From the NCBI GenBank assembly GCA_037953625.1, contig CM075652.1, positions 60,071,501 to 60,135,500 on the forward strand: DNA of 64,000 nt, in the 5' to 3' direction. The stretch is from Crotalaria pallida (lineage: Eukaryota; Streptophyta; Magnoliopsida; Fabales; Fabaceae). Within the stretch, counting starts at the first letter, position 1. Each line of letters starts with the position of its first letter. The notes below the pieces were generated by a model, which was given only the letters and a program-made list of their open reading frames with translations, searched no databases and had not been told where the DNA came from. Shown one piece after another: positions 26,101 through 36,902 of the stretch. A program made the position numbers and the translations under genes.

Positions 26101-26741
26101 CTTGGAGGCAACAGATGCCGCAAAAACCTATGTTGTTCTGTGAGGTGTTTGATGTCTGGGGTATAGATTTCATGGGCCCCTTTCCTGTTTCTTTTGGTTT
26201 TTATTATATCTTACTTGCTGTGGATTATGTATCCAAATGGGTGGAAGCTAAGGCCACCAGGACTAATGATGCTCAAGTTGTTGTAGATTTTGTCAGGACT
26301 AATATCCTTTGCAGGTTTGGCATACCTAGAGCCATAGTCAGTGATCAAGGCACACACTTCTGCAATAGATCCATGCAAGCTTTGCTCAAGAAGTATGGGG
26401 TTGTGCACAAAGTTTCTACACCATATCACCCCCAAACCAATGGGCAAGCTGAGATTTCAAACAGAGAGATCAAGCGGATTTTGGAGAAGATGGTGAAGCC
26501 TAATAGAAAGGATTGGAGCACACGATTGGAGGATGCTCTATGGGCCCATCGGACTGCTTACAAGGCACCCATAGGGATGTCACCTTATCGGGTTGTTTTT
26601 GGTAAGGCATGCCACCTGCCTGTGGAGATAGAGCACCGTGCATATTGGGTTGTGAAGCAATGTAACTTAGCTCTTGATCAAGCGGGTGAGGAGAGGAAGC
26701 TGCAGTTGAGTGAGCTAGATGATCCGTTTGGAGGCCTATGA
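23163..26741 (+). pseudogene. Athila pol: protease, RT, RNase H, integrase
   Basis: This frame of 1,192 codons lacks a convincing own start and is separated from gag by a stop and a frame change in the G run at 23159-23163. Order by residue: aspartic protease near 99-105 (LLDLGAS); RT from about 470 (VCIDYRKLN) with the catalytic box FMDD near 571; RNase H from about 718 (TDASNYALGAVLS); integrase zinc finger about 929-970 (H..H..C..C, CSSCEQCQ); and the DDE core with D in WGIDFMGPF (~1000), SDQGTHF (~1059) and E in GQAEISNREI (~1096). The catalytic residues look present. The frame ends at 26741 because of a one-base loss near 26720, and the integrase C-terminus continues in the next frame. 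Confidence 0.9.
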
Positions 26742-27063
26742 GAATTCCAAGTTCTACAAAGAGAAGACCAAGAAGCTCCATGATAGCTCAATTTGCAGAA
26801 AGGAGTTCTTGGTTGGTCAAAAAGTGTTGCTCTACAACTCTAGGCTTGGACTCATGAGTGGAAAGCTCCGCTCTAAATGGATTGGACCGTTTGTAGTCAC
26901 CCAGGTGTTTCCTTATGGCACTGTGGAGATCAAGAGTGAGTCCACAGACAAGAGCTTCAAAGTCAATGGCCACCGACTCAAGCCTTTCCTCACTACCCCT
27001 TCTTTGGATGATGCACCTGTGGAGGAAGCCTCATTGGTCGACCCCATTTTTGACCCACCATGA
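26719..27063 (+). pseudogene. C-terminal end of Athila integrase after frameshift
   Basis: This 114-codon frame continues pol after the frameshift near 26720. It contains LRSKWIGPFVVTQVFPYG, the GPY/F-type motif of Ty3/gypsy integrase C-termini. It ends with TGA at 27061-27063. Confidence 0.85.
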
Positions 27064-28560
27064 TTTAGGGAGTCTTCTTTTCTCCTTCCTTACTCTTTTT
27101 ATTGCACTTGTCTATATCTGTCTGATTATGCTATTTGTTTTACATTGAGGACAATGTGTGATTTAAGTGTGGGGGGGAGAGTAGTTTAGGTTGCATATTT
27201 TTGCTTTGATTTTTTAGGTTTTGCTAAGTTTTGGGCATTTTCTTGCATGTTTTTGCTTCATTTTAGTAGAGTCTTGGTATCTTGTGTCTGAATTCATGCA
27301 TTTCTGTGTGTAAAGTTGCTTTTGATAATTAAGAGGTGGTAACACTGTGATAGAATTGTCCCTTTTGTGAGGATTTGAGCCTTAATTGTGGGTGGATTGC
27401 TATATATGCCACCTAATTTTTCTTTCATGTGTGATTGCACTCTGGATTACTTGCACTCTAGAACTTGACTTGACTCTTGTTGATACTTGATATTCCCATG
27501 CACATTTTGAAATGATTTAGGCATTGTTTTTTTTGAATAAGCCACTAGCCATATGAGCCTACCTTGAATGAATTTATCCTTTGATAGCCCCTTTGAGCCT
27601 TTATATCCCTTTTCTTTGTTCTTTAGCTCATTACAAGCCTATGACTGAAAAACCATGATTGTCCTAACCTTAGGGAATGTTGGAGCTTTGGAATTGTTTT
27701 GGGAATGGGTATTAAGTAAGCGAGGGTGCTTTGTTCTTCATCTCTTGTGAGTTCTGGGTTTTGCCTCTATGGTCGGTGATGTAATTATGGCTTTATCTCA
27801 TTATGCCATTTTTGTAGTTTCTTCTTTTCTTTCGTTCATGAAGTTCTGCAATGTAATGCAATTCAAAAAAAAAAGAAGAAGAAGAAGAAGAAAAAAAATA
27901 AAAATAAAAAAATAAAAAAAATGGAATAAAAGGTTGATTGAGGCATGGAGGATTGGAATTAGAGGTTGTTGTTATGTTTACCATTTCATTCTGGGGTGGA
28001 TTGTGCTTATTTTTTTTACTTGTTCCCCATTGCTCCTCTATTCCCTGGGTTTTAGCTACATTTCCCATATTTTTATCCTACCTTGTCCTTGGCCCCATTA
28101 CAACCCTGAAAAGACCTTTTGATCTTAATGTGCATGTGTGTTGATTGTTGATGTTAGAGGCTTGTCAAGCCTATGGTTGTGTTTGTTTTTCATGATGTGC
28201 CTTGAGTGTAAACACTGATTAACCTTAAACACTTGAGTGTAAACACTATTGAGTGATCCTTGTGAGTTTCTATCATCTTTGTGACTACCCTCTTGATGTC
28301 ATTGGTTTTCTTTGCATATTTGAAATAATTGGATGATGTTCATGGATGCCTTGATTCTTTGGTCCTTATTTTCTTCATGTGCTCGATTTTGCCCATTTCT
28401 TTGCATTTCCTAGAATTCATTGTGAAGTATGTAATCTCTTAGGTTTGCATTCATTAGTTTTAGTAATCTTGTTACATGATTCACTTTGGTGCATATTGAT
28501 TTTCTCAGTCCTAATTCTTAGTTTTGCCCAGGAGTGCAAAAGGATAAGTGTGGGGGTATT
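27064..28560 (+). other. Non-coding 3' region of Athila element
   Basis: About 1.5 kb lie between the pol end and the 3' LTR. No env-like ORF with a membrane segment is convincing. It contains an A-rich patch (27867-27930). A purine-rich word (AAGTGTGGGGG) appears twice: just after pol at 27165-27180 and directly before the LTR at 28546-28560. Confidence 0.75.
28546..28560 (+). other. Polypurine tract of Athila element
   Basis: AAGTGTGGGGGTATT abuts the 3' LTR start at 28561. A near copy at 27165-27180 (AAGTGTGGGGGGGAGA) could be an internal purine tract. Confidence 0.75.
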
Positions 28561-29686
28561 TGATGAGCATTTTATTTCTCATTTTTCCTTGCATTATTTT
28601 ACTCCTATTATTGATACTTGTTGCCTATTTGACATTGTTTAGCTTGATTTAGTGATTTAGAGTTTATTGGACTATTATTCTGAATATTGTTTAATTTGGG
28701 ATTATTTAGCCTAATTAATTCTATTTCTATTTTCAGGTCATATTTGGCACAAGGGCTTTTTGGACATTTTGGGAATGAAGATTTAATTTTGGAAGAGAAG
28801 ATATATGATGAAGTGAAGAATGTAATCTATCTTTAGGATTAGTTGAGATTTAGTTATATCTTTTAAGATTTAGATTTTATCTATAAGATATTTTTTAGAC
28901 TTAATTTAGAGATAAGCTTTCCTTAGGATTTGGGCCCATGATTTAGGCCCGTTTTGAGATTTAAAAAAAAAAAGCTAAATTCGTGTAAACCCTTGAGAGA
29001 GATTCCATTCACGTTTTTTACATTCTCTCTCATAGAGAAGGCTTAGTTTTGCTCTCCAAGCTTGTGGAGGCTGCTAGGGTTTCTCTCTCTTCCCTTTTCT
29101 ACACGTTTTTTGGTATTTTTCTTCATGGAAGGCTAAACTCTTAGGTTAAATCCCTTTGGTAATGTATCACATACTCTTGAGGTTTTGTTCTTAATGCTAT
29201 TTCGTTTTTATTTACTGTTTTCATGCTTATTGATATGTTATGGTTCGCTTAGTTCCATTATATAGAGATAATCCATGTGTATGAATGCTTAATTTATGCA
29301 AACTCGTAAAAACTCCATGCTTTGGCTTTTAATGCTTAATTAGAGGTTTGGGTTTTGGGGTGAGAATTGAATTTTCGCTTAGTATTTAATTCTCACGAGT
29401 TGGACAGTGAAGAGGAAAGAAATTGATCTTTTGTGACCGATGATAGAGTTGTGAACGCGAGCCAAAGGGGTTTATCCGCTTTTCCTTATCAGTTTCTTCG
29501 TTTTGATTTAATTCTGTTTTGATTTCAATTATTCAATATTCAATATAAAAAACCCCCCCTGTTTTCTATGCATACTATGTGTTCGACCTTTTGCTTGATA
29601 AGATATTCCTTGGGAGACGACCTAGGAGTCACTTCCTAGTACTATACTTAAACTGTTTTTATTTGTATCGGGTACGGCCTCGATCA
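28561..29686 (+). repeat. 3' LTR of Athila element
   Basis: It matches 19597-20712 nearly base for base and ends GATCA before the AGAGG duplication. Confidence 0.92.
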
Positions 29687-29721
29687 AGAGGCGAAAAGGC
29701 TCTAGTCCTTCCTGACAAGTT

Positions 29722-30888
29722 TTATATAAATCTTCTTAGATAATTTACTTTGCCAAGGAATGACTGTACCTCTTTTTTATTTGTTGGAGGAGATGCTTCT
29801 ATGATTGCTTTGGCTTTGTTCTTGTCGACTTTAATGCCATTTCTATGGACAAGAAACCCCAGGAACTGGCCAGCTGTGACTCCAAAGGTACATTTTATGG
29901 GATTCATCTTCAAATTATGTTTCTTCATCCTGTCGAATGCCTTTTCCAGGCTTTCTAAATGCTCCTCTTGGGTCTTGGACTTGATTACTACGTCATCAAT
30001 GTATACTTCCAAGAACTTGCCAATCATGTCGTGGAAAATCAGGTTCATTGCTCTTTGATATGTAGCTCCTGCATTCTTGAGTCCGAATGGCATCATCACC
30101 CATTCAAAGGTTCCGATAGCACCATGGCACCTGAACGCAGTCTTCGACACGTCACCCTCAGCAACGAAAATCTGATTGTATCCTGAAAAAGCATCTAACA
30201 AACTCATTGCCTCATGGCAAGACGCTGAGTCTACCAACATGTCTACTATCGACATAGGGTACTCATCTTTTGGTGTGGCAGAATTCAAATCCCTGAGGTC
30301 GACACAAAGTCGAATCTTTCCATTTTTCTTTACGACGGGTACTATGTTCGCCATCCATTCGACATACCTTGTCGTTCTGATAAACTTTTCTTTCAATAGT
30401 CTTTCTATTTCTTCTTTAATCTTGAGGACTACATCAAGTGCAAAACATCGAACAACCTGTCTGATCGGTTTATGGTCAGGCCGTAAAGTCAGCCTGTGTT
30501 CAACCAACTCCCTGTCGAGTCTTGGCATGTCCTCATATTCCCATGCAAAGCAATCTTTGTTCTTCTTAATGAGGTTGATGAGCTTTTGTCGAAACTCCTC
30601 CTTCAACAACGAACTCACATAAATGGGTTTCGGCTTTTCAGCCGTTCCCAAATTTACTTCATCTCTGGGATCTTCGCTAATGAACTGTGATTCTTCATCT
30701 GTCCATCCTCTCTCGAATCCCAAAGGGCTGTCATCAACAATACAATTCTGGAATGCACTTGTCTGGGTGGTGCATTGCGTTTTGTCAACTACGTAAGCCG
30801 ACAGTCTCTCTAATTGCCGATCAACCATTGTTACTGGTCGAAGGCCGCTGCTCGACAGCCTTGTCCATCTCGACAATTGAAATCTCAT
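29722..30888 (-). pseudogene. Tat reverse transcriptase (decayed)
   Basis: The 388-codon frame carries the RT palm and fingers: IRLCVDLRDLN, then DAFSGYNQI, PFGLKNAGATYQ and the catalytic YIDD box in LEVYIDDVVIKS, followed by the GFLVHRNGI block and FLGKVNYLRRF. It ends at a TAA shortly after the last block. The true continuation lies across the Athila insertion at 19596. The upstream junction with the protease frame (30821-30888) is out of frame, so at least one indel separates them. Confidence 0.9.
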
Positions 30889-31707
30889 AGTTTTCCATCA
30901 AGCATTTATCTACTATGGGTTTTTGGAAATGATCAGCATCAAGTCGTATAGGCTTAATGCTTGGGTTGTAGACTTTAAAGTCTACATGCATTTGCTGCAT
31001 GTAACACGGGCTATCATCCGCAGCAATAACCACCACTTTGTTCTCTTGATTCCATAGAATCAATTTTTGATGAGCCGTGGAAGGAACGGCCCCCACAGCG
31101 TGTATCCAATCTCTCCCTAACAGCAGATTGTAACTGGCCTTAGACGGGACCACAACGAACAAGGTATCTCTCACCACCGACCCCACTCCAACCTTCAACA
31201 TTGTGACACCATGTGATTGAGCGATCTTTCCCGTAAAACCGACCACAACAACATTTGTTGGGATTAAATCCGCTTCTGCCTTTTTCCCATTCTTTTAAAT
31301 ACGTTCCAAGGTAAGACGTTAACGGTTGCCCCTCCATCCACTAAGACTCTGTTGAGAGGCTTCCCGTCGACGATGGCTTTGATATGCAAAGGCCTCAAAT
31401 GTTCTCTTTTACTTTCTTCAAGGGGCTCAAATTGTGCAATGTGACTGATGTCCATTTCCAAATGGAGCCTATCAAATAGGAAAAGACATTCAGGAAGATC
31501 AGGTATTTCATCACTCAAGTATGAATCGTCGGACCCATCACTCTCATTCCCTTCCTCCTGAGCATGATCTCCTGGAATGTAGAAAGGCAACCCAACATTG
31601 TTAATCGAGAGGTTTTTGATCTTCTTACTTTGGGCATCTATCATGTCCTGATCGGTCACGATGATATCCAAACTGTTGTCAGAGTCTCCTTCGTATGACT
31701 CGTTCAT
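30821..31707 (-). pseudogene. Tat protease region (two frames)
   Basis: The frame 31264-31707 ends with the protease active-site segment VLVDGGATVNVLPW, in which DGGA replaces the usual D-S/T-G-A as is common in Tat elements. The second frame (30821-31246) holds the protease C-terminal half, with the conserved YNLLLGRDWIH. A one-base change in an A run near 31275 separates them. Upstream, two stops near 31755-31770 separate this region from the gag C-terminus, which is in the same frame. Confidence 0.83.
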
Positions 31708-31761
31708 TTGATTAGACCCTTTTGACTTCCTTACCCATTCCTTCTTCTGTTAAATTCCTCG

Positions 31762-34331
31762 TCAATTTTTAGCCATCGTCGGCTTCATAGTTGCAACAAG
31801 GCAACCTTCATTGTTCATGGGCAGCTCATTAATCTTGACCTCTTCCGCCTCCAATTTTCGCATACGTTGGAGCCTCCTCTTTTGAGTTCCAGTCAATCCT
31901 TCGTAGATTGAACCAGATGTCAACTCCGACTGTTGTTTTCGTCCTTTCTGAATGACTCGACCATGCATCAGTGGTCTTCAGGGACGTCCTCCATAAATTC
32001 TTCGGCTTGAGAAAGGCCGACGGGCCTCTCGAGATGTCTCTCGTCGGATACGTTCTCTTTCTTGAATTCTGGCTCTTATCTTTTTCCTCAAGTCTTCTCT
32101 CCTAGACTCTTTCTCCTTTCGTGTTGCAGCTTTCTCATCATAAACCACTTGACACCTTGGACAAATCTGGAGATCCACGAGTTGCTTCCTATTGCAGAAA
32201 TGTCGGAACAATTCTCCAGACTCCGGGAAGATTTCAGAATCATGAGCCAGTGACATCGTGTTGATAGAGAACACTCCTTGAGTCTCGACCTCGTTTACTT
32301 CTTTCTGAAATGGGTCTGTGTCGATCTTCATGTCTTTCTCTAGGAACTTCAGCTTTCCTTTGTCAATTCCTTGTTGAATCAGATCCCTGAAATCAAAGCA
32401 ATCATTGGTATTATGAGTGCAATTGTTATGATATTTGCAATACTTTCTTCCTTTCAGTTCATCTTTTTTCAACAGTTTATGACCTTCAGGTAACTTAATC
32501 TGTTTATCCTTTAACAACGTATCAAAAACTTGTTCAGTTCTAGAAACGTCGAAAGTGTATATTTTCTTGTACAGATTCTCATTAACAGGTTTTGATGGCT
32601 TTAAGGCGGAACACGTATAAGGTTTCTCATTTCCTAACTCTATTACGTTCACCTCCGAGCCATTGTCGGATGCCTCCCCGTCGAAAGGCTGGGAATCGAC
32701 ATAGTGGATCCGCTCTCTTTTGAGAACTTTAGAATCTCTCCCTTTCGTTTTTTCATCTCTTAGATTTTCAATTTGCCGCACACAAGCGGCTAATTGAGCC
32801 AAATCCAATAGATGTTGGGTAACTAACTTTTTCCGAATGTGATATTCTAAACCAGTTACAGCCATCTTGACTACTTCTGGTTCAGGAATTGGGGTAAAGC
32901 ATCTACTCCTCATTTGCCTGAAACGTGATAAGTAATCGTCGATAGGCTCCCCAGCAAATCTTTTCACACTTAAAAAATCTGTTAAGGCAACCCTCAATTC
33001 GCCTCTATAGAATTGCTCGTGGAAAGACCTTTCCAACTGGGTCCATGCATGTATGGAATTGGATCTTAACGTCGAGAACCATGAAAAAACATTCTTTGTC
33101 AAAGAACTAGGGAATAACCGCATTTTGATCGCTTCATCAGTGGCTAAGTCACCTAATTCAATGATGTAACGAGGAACATGTTCGACTGTAGATTCGCCTA
33201 ATTCTCCAGCGAACTTCGACAACTTGGGCACTTTTATTCCCCTGGGGATTTCTGCATGTTGTACCCACTCCAGAAAGGGTGAATTAAAGCCTGACTGATT
33301 AGCCATGCCGACATTAAACCCAATCCTACTCAGGGCCTGTTCGACTATGCGGTTCACATCATCTGGCTCGACTTGTGTCTCTCTTCCTTGTCGAAGTAAA
33401 TGTCTAGCCAAATTATGTCTTGCCAGTGCTGCTTGAAGATCCTCTCCTCTTTGTATGAATGCAACTTGCGCCGAATTTTGTACATATTGTGGTGCTTCGA
33501 CACCAGGATGGAACACCACTTGAGGATTTTCTGGCATTATGTTACCTGCACTGAAAGTTGGATTAGTACGAACATTATCCCATGAGGTCATAACTCTACT
33601 ATCTTGTTGTGGTGACGACACTCGAGCAGTGTGTCGTATGTCTTGACCATCAGGGTAGCCTTGTACCAAGATCGGTCTTTGTAAATTTCTGTCTCCTGGT
33701 GGAGTGTTTACGGACTCGTTGTGTTCGTTATCGTCGACTCCCAAGACTTGATTTAATCTTTTCATGTACTGAGCAATTTTCCCACAAGTCTCGTTCGTCA
33801 CTAACATCGTTGGGTTGATCATCGAACTTAACTGAGCCGTTAATTAGTCAACCAATTGAACATTAGCCTCTTCAATCTGTTGACGGATATGTGTGACGGG
33901 ATTAATAGGCATATATCTTGAACCGTTACTTGTTCCAGCCATATCGTGGCAGAACGCGTAAAAGCCATGTTAGTGGCCGCCGTGGTTGCATTAATGCTTC
34001 CAATAGAACTGCTCAAAGGCCATGTTAAGGTCGACTCGGGAACAAAACCAGGTGGCAAACCATAAGGAGGAACTTGTCCCCCGCTGATTGAGTTACTACC
34101 AAAAGTAAAACCACTGGTGATATTACCCCCATTAGGGCCATTGTTTGGTCGTTGAATTGCTTTTACGACAGTTGATTCTACGACAGAACCATTTCCTCGG
34201 GTCATTTGAGGGACACCTGTCGAAACGGTAGCAGAGCCAATTTCTGAAATGACGGTGGTCTGTTGACCACTTTGACTAGAATTAACCATTAAGGACGAAG
34301 ATGGCAAAGTTATGCCACTTCTCAAACGCAT
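31762..34331 (-). pseudogene. Tat gag (decayed)
   Basis: Three frame pieces make up gag: 33840-34331 (N-terminus, ATG 28 bp after the primer-binding site), 31978-33822 (614 codons, the capsid core and nucleocapsid) and 31762-31968 (C-terminal tail). The core shows AWTQLERSFHEQFYRG and DYLSRFRQMRSRC. The zinc-binding segment is of Tat type (CKYHNNCTHNTNDC). There is a frame change near 33945, a TAA near 33841 and a TGA at 31978-31980. The last two pieces share one frame with the protease N-terminal part. Confidence 0.85.
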
Positions 34332-34358
34332 ACAAATGGTACAAGTTACTCTGAACCT

Positions 34359-34377
34359 GTCCCACTGGGCGTGCCAA
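34359..34377 (-). other. Primer-binding site of Tat element
   Basis: On the minus strand TTGGCACGCCCAGTGGGAC starts two bases after the 5' LTR. It has the position and TGG start of a tRNA-complementary site. I could not assign the tRNA with confidence. Confidence 0.65.
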
Positions 34378-34379
34378 TT

Positions 34380-36072
34380 TGTTTGTGGGATTTTCGTTCG
34401 ACGCCTGTCGAACTGACGGTGATGGATGGGGTGTGGGTAACGACAGGTTATGTGATAATCTTGTAAAGGAACTTGACCGTCTTTTTGGTATTTTTTGGTA
34501 CTTGGGTTGAAAAGGGTTAAAAGCAGCGGGAAATAAAAATCGACGCCAAGAAAACGGCGTGGTGAGGAATGTAAACGGAAAGCGATTTAAAGTTTGTAGG
34601 AACGTAAAGTGCACGAAATTTAAAGTTACAGGAATGTAAATTGCAGAAAAGTAAAGTGCGATGGAAAGTAAATTGGAAAGCGTAAAGATTGCATTGAATT
34701 TAAAAGGGGTGGAAGGCTAAGGTTCTTTACAATGGCGTTTCTCCGTTTATCTGCTTCGGTGAGATGTTTAGGATTTTGGCCAATGTGTGTCAACCTAGCA
34801 ACCGACCCCGATTACAACCTAAGGACTTCCTATTTATAGGCATAGGAATCCACAAACTATTTACAAATTATTTCGCACGTTCTGCATAACTACAGAAACC
34901 ACGATCTTAATAACTACCCACTATGCTATCCCCCACGATGTAACTGCCCACGTCGTGGTTTGGGCTTAATGGATATTCTGTCGAGCCTTATGGTGACATC
35001 TTTGCTGAGATCCCTTCGGCGAACACCATTCTTCGATTGCAATTAGTCAACTCTTGTCTAAGTCTCTTTGTTGCTCGAAGCATTGACGTTGTTGTGCTCC
35101 TGCCTTTTGGTTCTGGGATGCCCCTCGACATCAAGCTCGTTTCGACAAATAGGTTGTCTCTCGGAATTGACTTTCGACCTATTGTCGGCCTCAGATGCAT
35201 TTTATTGATATCAGTGACATGTACTTCGATTAACGGTGTTTTACCACCAATCAACCAAAAGACTTGCCTCTGACATCTCTAGTAGAATGCCATCAGAGGT
35301 CTTTTTCTTTCCCTCTTTAAATGGAAAAGACAGCCAAAATTTGGCCCTAGCAGGGCACAAACCTTGGCCTATGAGGAATTACAAAGGTTCCACCAAGGCT
35401 CATGTATCAAATTCACTGCTTCCTCCAATTCGGAGTTTTTACATTGATTTGATACATAAGGGGTGGACCCTATGCAATCCCGCATGTTTGGTCTTTCACC
35501 ATTCATGAGGGCAAGGAAGGTATTCGGAGCGAAGATTTCCCCACTTCCTCTTCAACTCCTGAACACCACAATCCCACATGTTTGATCTTTCATGAATTCA
35601 TGCTCCGTGGGGTTTGAATCTTTTCTCTTCCTTCCAAAATTCGTGAAGGTGAGCTCTGGATTTTTCCATATTCTCTCATTGCTTTTCCAGTTTCTGAGGT
35701 GGAGAATTTATAGCCATGGAAGCATTCTCATAATTACTCATCCGTTTCCAATGTTGACATGACTGCTCTGACTTCCTCTTTTCTCACGCCATTATACTTT
35801 CGACACAGGCCTCTCCTTCCGTTTCTTCCTTCCGTCGACACACGTACACGTCCTTCGAAGTCACTTTTAAGTCGTGAGACTTAAGTACACCTCCCTCAAC
35901 ATCACTTATGTTGTCGATACACTTCCTTTTGTCGAAATTGACCATTTGTCGGATTACACGTTCACCTCCTTCGAAGTCACTTTTAAACAAAAACGTTTAA
36001 GTACACTTCCGTCGACGTCACTTATACATCCAACATTCTTGCCCTTTTGTCGATTTCAACTTCCAGTTAACA
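34380..36072 (-). repeat. 5' LTR of Tat element (1693 bp)
   Basis: It runs from TGTTTGTGGG to TTAACA on the plus strand. Outside lies CAAAT (36073-36077), identical to 12010-12014. The U3-side end has a partly duplicated block (35846-36010) with repeated TTCGAAGTCACTTTTAA and ACTTAAGTACAC words that is slightly longer than in the 3' LTR. Confidence 0.9.
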
Positions 36073-36500
36073 CAAATATACAATTTCAGTTGAATACCAT
36101 TGGCTTAATAAGTCTGTGGGTAGAATGTCTACTGTCGAGTTATTATGGATTGTATGGATCTATTATGGCCAAAGAAAACTCAGATACACTGCATTTCAAA
36201 GGAATATGGCGGTATTTTGGGTAAGAAATACAATGGTTGGGACAATACAAATAAGACTGAACCCAAATGGATTCTAACATATTGCAATTCAGAAATAGTA
36301 TGTATGAACTTTTTCGGTATTTTTGTATGGTCGTGTAATTTGATAGAGATGAAATGAAAACAATTTGATATCATAAAACAAAAATGGAAAATAAGAGGGT
36401 AGACTGATGGGATAGGTGTCACAATCCAAGCGAATTGATAAGCCTATGAAAGCCAAAAGAGCACCAAGACTCTTGATAACTTCAACAAGGTTAAATCTAG

Positions 36501-36686
36501 GAGTTTTTCTTTTCAGCCCCCACCCATTTCTCTTGAATCCCATTTTCTTCCGCCTCTTGAGAGGCGAAAGTGTAAAATTAATGGCTTTTCCACCTTCCAT
36601 GAGGTGGAAAACAAAAAAAAATTACACTGAGAGGCGGAAGAAAATGAGGTTCAAGAAAAATGGGTGGGGGCTGAAAAGAAAAACTC
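36501..36686. mobile_element. 186-bp MITE with 8-bp target duplication
   Basis: The ends GAGTTTTTCTTTTCAGCCCC and its inverted copy form terminal inverted repeats of about 60-70 bp. AAATCTAG flanks both sides (36493-36500 and 36687-36694). The paralogous segment at 39539-40102 has a single AAATCCAG with no insert, an empty-site comparison that confirms the boundaries. The 8-bp duplication suggests hAT-type mobilisation, but the tips lack the usual hAT CAGGG start. Confidence 0.85.
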
Positions 36687-36742
36687 AAATCTAGAACCAA
36701 CAAAAGCATAAAGCTCTCAAATTTGGACAAAAGGTCAAACTT

Positions 36743-36745
<3 letters not shown>

Positions 36746-36778
<33 letters not shown>
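36746..36778. repeat. (TA)n microsatellite
   Basis: About 16 uninterrupted TA units lie inside the copy-1 segmental repeat. The corresponding place in copy 2 has only a short TA-rich run. Confidence 0.9.
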
Positions 36779-36781
<3 letters not shown>

Positions 36782-36902
36782 GCCTAAATTTTAAGCTAAT
36801 ATAGCCTTAAAAAAAAAAAAAGCCTAACTCGTGCACCTCATTTACATACCTTAATAACCTCAATAAATACACTTAAAACTCAAATTGATGTATCGCATAA
36901 CG

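Larger units (their letters stand above)
19597..29686 (+). mobile_element. Athila-lineage Ty3/gypsy retrotransposon nested in Tat pol
   Basis: LTRs 19597-20712 (1116 bp) and 28561-29686 (1126 bp) start TGATGAGC and end GATCA. Both flanks show AGAGG (19592-19596 and 29687-29691), a perfect 5-bp duplication, and removing the insert restores the reading order of the host pol. The element has an Asp-type primer-binding site, gag, protease, RT, RNase H, integrase, a 1.5-kb non-coding tail and a purine tract. Gag and pol sequence character and the primer place it in the Athila lineage; soybean Diaspora-like elements are the nearest type I recall. No env-like ORF remains. Two stops and two small frameshifts break the coding frame. 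Confidence 0.92.
12015..36072 (-). mobile_element. Tat-lineage Ty3/gypsy retrotransposon with nested Athila insertion
   Basis: Paired LTRs (12015-13686 and 34380-36072) are flanked by the same 5-bp duplication CAAAT. On the minus strand the order is 5' LTR, primer-binding site, gag, protease, RT, RNase H, a second RNase H, integrase, a long 3' region, purine tract, 3' LTR. The second (archaeal-type) RNase H after the first, and an antisense gene in the 3' region, are marks of the Tat lineage. Without the 10.1-kb Athila insertion and one copy of its 5-bp target duplication the element is about 14.0 kb. Coding parts carry several stops and frameshifts, so it is not autonomous now. No ORF1 upstream of gag is seen, which argues against an Ogre-type organisation. 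Confidence 0.92.
36147..36902 (+). repeat. Unclassified segmental repeat, copy 1
   Basis: This stretch aligns with 39539-40102 along its whole length, apart from the MITE at 36501-36686 and a TA microsatellite. Shared words include GACAATACAAATAAGACTGA and GATTGATAAGCCTATGAA. No coding sequence is convincing in it. Confidence 0.75.

Noticed and set aside
24135..26781. Minus-strand ORFs opposite Athila pol
   Set aside because: They are shadows of pol in the opposite strand; none matches a protein family. Unlike the Tat antisense gene, they have no long continuous frame.
27064..28560. env-like gene in the Athila tail
   Set aside because: The ORFs are short (up to about 90 codons), lack a convincing order of signal and membrane segments, and lie in low-complexity AT-rich DNA.
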